This document shows, piece after piece, positions 56,614-61,882 of a stretch of 61,882 bases of DNA. A model generated the notes under the pieces. That model was given only the letters and a program-made list of their open reading frames with translations, was not told the origin of the DNA and did not search any database. This DNA is from Bradyrhizobium acaciae. Its GTDB lineage: Bacteria > Pseudomonadota > Alphaproteobacteria > Rhizobiales > Xanthobacteraceae. The translations under genes and the position numbers were made by a program. Where the stretch lies: NCBI RefSeq assembly GCF_020889785.1, contig NZ_JACMYK010000030.1, positions 1-61,882 of the forward strand, read 5' to 3'. Each line of letters opens with the position of its first letter. Position 1 is the stretch's first letter.

Positions 56614-57938
56614 AGCAACCGCGCGAGGCCGGCAACCTGTTCGCAGCGGCGGGAATGGAGCAGGACGCGCCACACCCGCTGCCGGACCGGCTGCGCCCGC
56701 GCACGCTGGCCGACGTCGTCGGCCAGGATCATATCCTCGGGCCCGACGGCGCGCTGACCCGCATGCTGGAGACGCGCACCTTGGGCTCGCTGGTGTTCTG
56801 GGGTCCGCCCGGCACCGGCAAGACCACCGTGGCGCGGCTGCTGGCGGACGCCACCGAGCTGCATTTCGAGCAGATCTCGGCGGTGTTCTCCGGCGTCGCC
56901 GACCTGAAGAAGGCGTTCGATGCCGCGCGCGCCCGCCGCGAGACCGGCAAGGGCACGCTGCTGTTCGTCGACGAAGTGCATCGTTTCAACCGCGCGCAGC
57001 AGGATTCCTTCCTGCCCGTGATGGAGGATGGGACCGTTGTGCTGGTCGGCGCCACCACGGAGAACCCGTCCTTCGAGCTCAATGCGGCGCTGCTGTCGCG
57101 CGCCCGCGTGCTGGTGTTTCACTCGCTCGATACGGCCGCGATCGAGCGGCTGTTTGCCAATGCCGAGAAGATCGAGGGCAAGAACCTGCCGCTCGATGCG
57201 GAGGCGCGTGCCGTGCTGGTGCGGATGGCCGATGGTGACGGCCGCGCCTCGCTGACATTGGCCGAAGAGGTCTGGCGCGCCGCGCGCAAGGGCGAGGTGT
57301 TCAATGCCGAACAGTTGCAGGCCATCCTGCAACGCCGTGCGCCGATCTACGACAAGTCGGCCGACGGCCACTACAATTTGATCTCGGCGCTGCACAAGTC
57401 GGTGCGCGGCTCCGATCCGGATGCAGCACTGTATTATCTCGCACGGATGCTCGATGCCGGCGAGGATCCGCTGTTCCTGGCGCGGCGCGTGGTGCGGATG
57501 GCGGTCGAGGATATCGGCCTGGCCGATCCGCAGGCGCTGGCGGTCTGCAACGCCGCCAAGGATGCCTATGATTTCCTGGGCTCGCCGGAAGGCGAGCTCG
57601 CGATCGCGCAGGCCGTGGTCTATCTCGCCACCGCGCCGAAATCGAATGCGGTCTACATGGCGTTTGGTGCGGCGATGCAGACCGCAAAGCAGGGCGGCTC
57701 GCTGCTGCCGCCGAAGCACATCCTGAATTCGCCGACCAAGCTGATGAAGTCGGAAGGCTACGGTTCCGGCTATCAGTATGATCACGACGCGCCCGACGCG
57801 TTCTCCGGCCAGGACTATTTCCCGGAGGCGCTGGGCCGCCAGACCTTCTACGATCCCCCTGACCGCGGCTTCGAGCGCGAGATCAGGAAACGGTTGGATT
57901 ACTGGAACAGGCTCCGCAAGGAGCGCGGCGGGAGCTAG
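56604..57938 (+). CDS. rarA: replication-associated recombination protein A
   Basis: AAA+ ATPase of 444 residues (RarA/MgsA). Seen: Walker A GPPGTGKTT (about 67-75), Walker B LLFVDEVHRF, sensor-like STTENPSF (here ATTENPSFELN), and the C-terminal RGSDPDAALYYLARMLDAGED and KSEGYGSGYQYDHDAPDAFSGQDYFPE segments typical of the family. It acts at stalled replication forks with SSB. The GTG start at 56604 lies in an 11-bp tandem repeat and has no clear Shine-Dalgarno sequence, so translation may depend on the degP-like gene upstream. Confidence 0.93.
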   Translation: MSPKQPREAGNLFAAAGMEQDAPHPLPDRLRPRTLADVVGQDHILGPDGALTRMLETRTLGSLVFWGPPGTGKTTVARLLADATELHFEQISAVFSGVADLKKAFDAARARRETGKGTLLFVDEVHRFNRAQQDSFLPVMEDGTVVLVGATTENPSFELNAALLSRARVLVFHSLDTAAIERLFANAEKIEGKNLPLDAEARAVLVRMADGDGRASLTLAEEVWRAARKGEVFNAEQLQAILQRRAPIYDKSADGHYNLISALHKSVRGSDPDAALYYLARMLDAGEDPLFLARRVVRMAVEDIGLADPQALAVCNAAKDAYDFLGSPEGELAIAQAVVYLATAPKSNAVYMAFGAAMQTAKQGGSLLPPKHILNSPTKLMKSEGYGSGYQYDHDAPDAFSGQDYFPEALGRQTFYDPPDRGFEREIRKRLDYWNRLRKERGGS

Positions 57939-58092
57939 AGCGAGATGAGATCAGGCCGTGGACTCATTGGCGCGCTGCCATAGCCTGATTGACGCAAGTG
58001 AAGCAGATCGGATCGCTGTGATTGCTTTTCGACAGGATGTTGGCCCACGGCGCTCGACGTATGGCCGCTATCCCCGTTGAGCGCATCCGCTT

Positions 58093-59013
58093 ATGATCGG
58101 CCACATGGATATAGCCGGCTTCGACCTCAACTTGATGAAGGCCTTTGATGCGCTGTACGCGGAGCGTCACGTGACGCGCGCCGGATCGCGGATCGGCCTC
58201 AGCCAGTCGGCGATGAGTGGAGCACTCACGCGCTTGCGAGAGCTTCTCGGGGATGAGCTCTTCGTGCGAACGCCTTCAGGCATGCAGCCGACGCCCCGCG
58301 CCCATGACCTTGCTGGTCCCGTCTCGGACGGGCTCCGGCTTCTCCGGAGCGCGCTACAGGCCGATAGTTTCGACCCCGCGACGGCGGACAATACCGTCAC
58401 GCTCGCGATGACCGACTATGCGGCGTTCGTCTTGTTGCCGCCGCTTATGGCCCGCCTCAGCGTCGATGCCCCGCACATCAACGTGCGCGTTAGCGGGATG
58501 TTCGGACGAGACGAAGCTATCACGCTACTCGACAGCGGCGAGGCGAACCTCGCGATCGGCTTCCCCGTCGAGACGTCAGCGCGCATCATCAGCAGCCCGC
58601 TGTTTTTCGAGAGTTTCGCCTGCGTCGTGCGGGAGGGACACCCGGCGTTCGCCGGTGGTCCAAGTCTCAAGGCTTTCGCAGCGGCGCCACATCTTCTGGT
58701 TTCTCCCGAAGGCGACCGCTCCGGGATCGTCGATCGAAGGCTTGCCGATCTCGGCCTCGAACGGCGCGTCGTGCTGAGCCTGCCGCAGTTTCTTGCGGCA
58801 CCCTTCGTGATCGCGGGAACCGATCTCATCGCGACGCTGGCCTCTCGGGTCGCACGAAGGTTCGCTGATACCGGAGCTGGAATAGCGATGTACGATCCGC
58901 CGCTCGAACTGCCCACCTGGCCACTCAACTTGATGTGGCACCGGCGGGCGGACACGCATGGGGCTATCGCCTGGCTGCGCGGCATCATCACCAAAATCGC
59001 CGCCACGGCTTGA
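58093..59013 (+). CDS. LysR family transcriptional regulator
   Basis: LysR-type regulator of 306 residues. Seen: an N-terminal winged helix (FDLNLMKAFDALYAERHVTRAG, with SQSAMSGALTRLRELLGDELF), then the substrate-binding domain. The GC-rich coding style resembles neighbours. It is followed after 101 nt by an epimerase and a DoxX gene on the same strand, which it may regulate. Start at 58093 or four codons later at 58105. Confidence 0.92.
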   Translation: MIGHMDIAGFDLNLMKAFDALYAERHVTRAGSRIGLSQSAMSGALTRLRELLGDELFVRTPSGMQPTPRAHDLAGPVSDGLRLLRSALQADSFDPATADNTVTLAMTDYAAFVLLPPLMARLSVDAPHINVRVSGMFGRDEAITLLDSGEANLAIGFPVETSARIISSPLFFESFACVVREGHPAFAGGPSLKAFAAAPHLLVSPEGDRSGIVDRRLADLGLERRVVLSLPQFLAAPFVIAGTDLIATLASRVARRFADTGAGIAMYDPPLELPTWPLNLMWHRRADTHGAIAWLRGIITKIAATA

Positions 59014-59114
59014 CGCCATCGGCGCGATCGATAGCGCCACATCAGGACTTGCGATTTCCATCCGTATTGCCGTTCCGCTTTGTTGGATTCACCTGATTTG
59101 AAGAGGTGATCGAC

Positions 59115-60005
59115 ATGCGAGTTTTGGTAACAGGCGCGACCGGCTTGATCGGCGGTGCGGTCGCGCATCGATTGAAAGAGGGGGGTCATGAAATCGTGGG
59201 GCTCGCCCGGTCGCAAGCGAGCGCGGCCAAGCTGCTGGACCGAGGCTTCGCGGTCGAGACAGGTGAGCTTGCCGACCCGGCGAGCTTGGCCTCGGCGGTG
59301 CGGGGCGTGGACGCCGTCGTCCATGCCGCTTCGCCCAACGACCAGAACGCTGCGTCTCTCGATGAGATTGCGACGCGTGCAATCCTCGAAGCCCAGCGCG
59401 GAACGGGTAAGCGCTTCATCTATACCAGTGGCAGCCTGGTCTACGGCTCCACGCGCGACACGCCGGCGACCGAGGACACGCCACTCAACCCGGTCGAGAT
59501 GGTTCGCTGGCGGCAGGCGCTGGAACGCGAGATCCTCGCTGCCGGAGCCGAGGGCGTCCGTCCGGTCGTTATCCGGCCTGCCTGGGTATACGGCAACCGA
59601 GGCGGCGCCGCGATGATGATGGTCGCAGCGGCCAGGGAACATGGCGCGGCGCTTCATGTCGGCGACGGTCAAAATCGCTGGTCGACCGTGCATGCCGACG
59701 ACCTGGCCGATCTCTATGCGCTCGCGCTCGAGCGGGCACCGGCGGGATCCGTCTTCAACGGTGCGCACGGTTCGGCGTCGCGGCTCGTCGAGATCGCACG
59801 CGCAGCAAGCGAGTTAGGCGGCGCCGGGGGCCGAGTAGCGGCATGGCCGCTCGACGAGGCGCGCAAGGTCCTGTGGGGATTCGCCGATGCGATCGCCTCC
59901 GATCAGATCATCTCGGGCGAGAAGGCGAAGCGTGAACTCGGCTGGAACCCCTGGCGGGCATCGATCATCGACGAGTTGCGCGCTTATGCGTTGGCGGTCG
60001 CTTAA
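59115..60005 (+). CDS. NAD(P)-dependent epimerase/dehydratase family protein
   Basis: Extended SDR of 296 residues. Seen: VLVTGATGLIGGAVAHRL (GxxGxxG) at the N-terminus, a VHAASPNDQN loop, and a variant catalytic region (YTSGSLVYGSTRD). The YxxxK motif is not clearly kept, as in many atypical members. GAGG precedes the ATG at 59115. Just before a DoxX-like gene (3-nt gap), probably one operon. Confidence 0.88.
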   Translation: MRVLVTGATGLIGGAVAHRLKEGGHEIVGLARSQASAAKLLDRGFAVETGELADPASLASAVRGVDAVVHAASPNDQNAASLDEIATRAILEAQRGTGKRFIYTSGSLVYGSTRDTPATEDTPLNPVEMVRWRQALEREILAAGAEGVRPVVIRPAWVYGNRGGAAMMMVAAAREHGAALHVGDGQNRWSTVHADDLADLYALALERAPAGSVFNGAHGSASRLVEIARAASELGGAGGRVAAWPLDEARKVLWGFADAIASDQIISGEKAKRELGWNPWRASIIDELRAYALAVA

Positions 60006-60008
60006 GTC

Positions 60009-60326
60009 ATGCACATGATATTCGTCAGGTTGCTTGCCGCTGCCTTCGCCAGTGCGGGTCTGTTCAATGCGATCGCGACATCGACGACGCGGAGCAACTT
60101 TGTTCGATGGGGGTATCCTGCGTGGTGGTGCCGAGTCACCGGGGGATTGGAAATATCGGCCGCAATCCTGGTCGCTCTACCGGCAACCCGTACGGCAGGT
60201 TTGCTCCTCTGCGCCGTGATCCTCGCGGCGGCAGCTTTGACCATCCTGCGACATCGGGAGTTTTCCCATCTCGCACCGATCGGTTGCTTTGCCGCGTTGC
60301 TCTTGATGGCGATTCGGATGTCTTGA
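60009..60326 (+). CDS. DoxX-like small membrane protein
   Basis: Protein of 105 residues with about four hydrophobic helices (LLAAAFASAGLFNAI, GGLEISAAILVALPA, AGLLLCAVILAAAALTI, LAPIGCFAALLLMAI). The pattern fits the DoxX/DoxD-like family of uncertain redox or membrane function. It follows the epimerase by 3 nt. The next 300 nt (60327-60627) hold no convincing gene. Confidence 0.75.
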   Translation: MHMIFVRLLAAAFASAGLFNAIATSTTRSNFVRWGYPAWWCRVTGGLEISAAILVALPATRTAGLLLCAVILAAAALTILRHREFSHLAPIGCFAALLLMAIRMS

Positions 60327-60627
60327 AAGATCGGTGGCTTCCGGGCACTTCCGGAAGCTGCCGATCGGCTTGGAATGCCGAAGGAGAACTAGGCCCCTTT
60401 GGCTTCAACCGACCTATGCAAAAGCCTTGGGCCGGGGAGCATTTGCGAAATTTCGGAATATTAGAAGAATATCCCTGAGTTGCCCGACGTGTCAAGCTGC
60501 TCGGACAGCTGCTCGGTCGAACGTTGCTCGGTCGAACGCCGGCCCGCCGGCTCCTTTGCATGGGGTTGTTTTCGATATTTTGGCAACGCCCGCTGCGACG
60601 GTCCAAACTTGATACTGCTCCGGCGCG

Positions 60628-61566
60628 TCATTTGACGCTCTTCACGAACTCCAGAATCTCATCCGTCAGCCGGGTGTCCGGCGTGTTGATCGAATAGACC
60701 TCCGACATATGGCTGTGCTGCGGCAGCATGAAGCTGCGGGCGCAGCCGCTCGGCCGCTTGCAGGTAGCCTGCTTCAACAGCTCGAACTGCTCGACGAAGC
60801 GCGGCGGATCGAGCTCGGCCGCGGTGATCAGGAGCGGGATCGGGCTTCCGACCAGGCCTTGCAGCGAGGAGCGTTCGGCATAGCGCGAGGGGTCGGAGCC
60901 GTAATAGGCGAGCTCGGCGTCGCCGGCCGGCGAGGCCGTCAGGTCGTAGATGCCCGACACCATGATCGCGCCGGCAAGGCCGCCGCCCTTTACCTTGTGG
61001 AATTCGCCGTGTGAGACATAGCTTGCGACATGGACCGCGCCGGCGGACTGGCCCATCAGGAAGATGCGCGCAGGGTTGCCGCCGCGGGAGGCGATGTTTT
61101 CCGAGACCCACTGCACGATCGCGCCCATGTCTTCGGCGCCTGCCGGCCACGGAAACGCCGGCGCCAGGCGGTAGGTGGCATTGACGCCGACGAAGCCCCT
61201 CCTTGCGGCCCACAGCATGACGTTGTCGTAGAACGGGCTGCCGGGGCCGCGTTTGTTGCCGGCGACAAAGCCGCCGCCATGGATGTAGATCAGCACCGGT
61301 CGTGGCGCCGCCGCCGTGTCCGGCGCGAAGACGTCGAGGAGGTGGCGCTCGGCGGGGCCGTATTTGACGTCGCGCTCGACCTTGACGCCCTGGTAGGGCT
61401 CTTTCTGTTGCAGCGGTGCGTACAGCGCAGCCGTCTTGGGCGGGTCGATGACGCGGCCGAGTTCCAGGAGCTTCCAGGCCAGATCTTCCGGCATCGGGCT
61501 TTGCTGGGCGAGCGCCGGGCCCGTGAACGTCAGGGCCGCCGCCAAAGCCGATATCGCCAGTCTCAT
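60628..61566 (-). CDS. secreted alpha/beta hydrolase (HSL/BD-FAE-like esterase)
   Basis: Esterase of 312 residues. Seen: signal peptide ending ALA before QQ (residues 1-20), the oxyanion-hole HGGGF at 96-100, the nucleophile elbow GQSAG with Ser174 (172-176), Asp253 in ELDPP and His284 or His286 in PQHSH. The two cysteines at 269 and 275 may form a disulfide after export. The start at 61566 puts the signal peptide first; an upstream in-frame ATG adds 12 polar residues. Substrate unknown (short-chain acyl esters expected). Confidence 0.9.
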   Translation of the reverse strand: MRLAISALAAALTFTGPALAQQSPMPEDLAWKLLELGRVIDPPKTAALYAPLQQKEPYQGVKVERDVKYGPAERHLLDVFAPDTAAAPRPVLIYIHGGGFVAGNKRGPGSPFYDNVMLWAARRGFVGVNATYRLAPAFPWPAGAEDMGAIVQWVSENIASRGGNPARIFLMGQSAGAVHVASYVSHGEFHKVKGGGLAGAIMVSGIYDLTASPAGDAELAYYGSDPSRYAERSSLQGLVGSPIPLLITAAELDPPRFVEQFELLKQATCKRPSGCARSFMLPQHSHMSEVYSINTPDTRLTDEILEFVKSVK

Positions 61567-61698
61567 TTCCAAAGCCCCCCGCCGATTGCGTGCGCGGCCC
61601 AAGATGGCCGACGCCGTGCCGGATTCACGCCGATTTCGCCGTGACGATTCGCGGCATTTGCGCTAGGCACAATGCAGGTCTGGAGCCGAAAAACCACC

Positions 61699-61882
61699 AT
61701 GAGCCGCCGTATCAAGAGAACCACATCGCCGGGCGATCGCGCCAAAGGGCGCGACAAGGGCCGTGACAGCGACCGCGCCGGCGATCGTGGCAAGGAACGT
61801 GGCAAGGTCGGATCGGCGCAACGCAGCCGGAAGCCGGACGATCGCAAGTTCGGTGATCGCAAGCCGGGTGACCGGCCGTTCG
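61699..61882 (+). CDS. 5' end of a highly basic low-complexity protein (partial)
   Basis: The ATG at 61699 opens a frame that runs to the window end with 61 residues, rich in Arg, Lys, Asp and Gly and built of repeats such as DRKFGDRKPGDRP. Such N-terminal extensions precede the RluB/RsuA-type pseudouridine synthase domain in Bradyrhizobium (recalled, not searched), so that is the favoured identity, but no domain is visible here. The repeats look like short imperfect 9-15-bp units of GAYCGC-type codons. Confidence 0.55.
   Translation, partial: MSRRIKRTTSPGDRAKGRDKGRDSDRAGDRGKERGKVGSAQRSRKPDDRKFGDRKPGDRPF

Noticed and set aside
60327..60627. Small genes after the DoxX gene
   Set aside because: Short frames on both strands without start signals or recognisable domains.

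Overview
The window is high-GC alphaproteobacterial chromosome. The order of the ribosomal and RNA polymerase genes, the short-LID adenylate kinase, the start-codon habits and the intergenic repeats point to Bradyrhizobium or a close relative. No rRNA, CRISPR array, insertion sequence or phage gene was seen. One tRNA (Trp) is present.

Layout. (1) 1-4,100: two short-chain dehydrogenases, a histidine phosphatase and a serine hydrolase. (2) 4,120-8,090: tRNA-Trp, then a periplasmic binding protein divergent from a GntR/FCD regulator and an acyl-CoA ligase; the divergent promoters carry two identical-type operators. (3) 8,217-21,956: secE-nusG, rplK-rplA, a 2-hydroxyacid dehydrogenase, then rplJ-rplL-rpoB-rpoC behind a promoter and a leader of about 480 nt, closed by a strong terminator. 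(4) 22,078-27,681: a three-gene interlude holding an FAD oxidase fused to a methyltransferase, an ABC exporter with acidic tails at both ends, and an FAD monooxygenase-like protein. (5) 27,946-47,500: rpsL-rpsG-fusA-tuf, the S10 and spc blocks through secY and adk, then rpsM-rpsK-rpoA-rplQ. (6) 47,523-61,882: accessory and housekeeping genes, namely a catabolic-looking SDR/DUF1330/unknown/kinase cluster, a quinone oxidoreductase with HxlR regulator, an OprO/P-like porin, a DegP/Q-type protease followed by rarA, a LysR/epimerase/DoxX cluster, a secreted esterase, and the 5' end of a basic low-complexity protein.

How it fits together. The centre is the core transcription and translation block (RNA polymerase alpha, beta and beta', NusG, SecE/SecY, EF-G, EF-Tu and about 30 ribosomal proteins). 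It is interrupted in three places by non-ribosomal genes (4.2-8.1 kb, 10.5-11.5 kb, 22.0-27.7 kb), and each downstream segment has its own plausible sigma-70-type promoter. Many gaps inside the ribosomal block hold perfect stem-loops; one, between rpoA and rplQ, has a full U-run and looks like a true terminator.

The most unusual items are the interlude at 22-27.7 kb, the lysine/alanine-rich histone-H1-like tail on adenylate kinase, the mirrored operator/promoter pair at 5.5-5.64 kb, and a MITE-like nested inverted repeat at 52.9-53.1 kb. All assignments come from reading the sequence; no database search was run.
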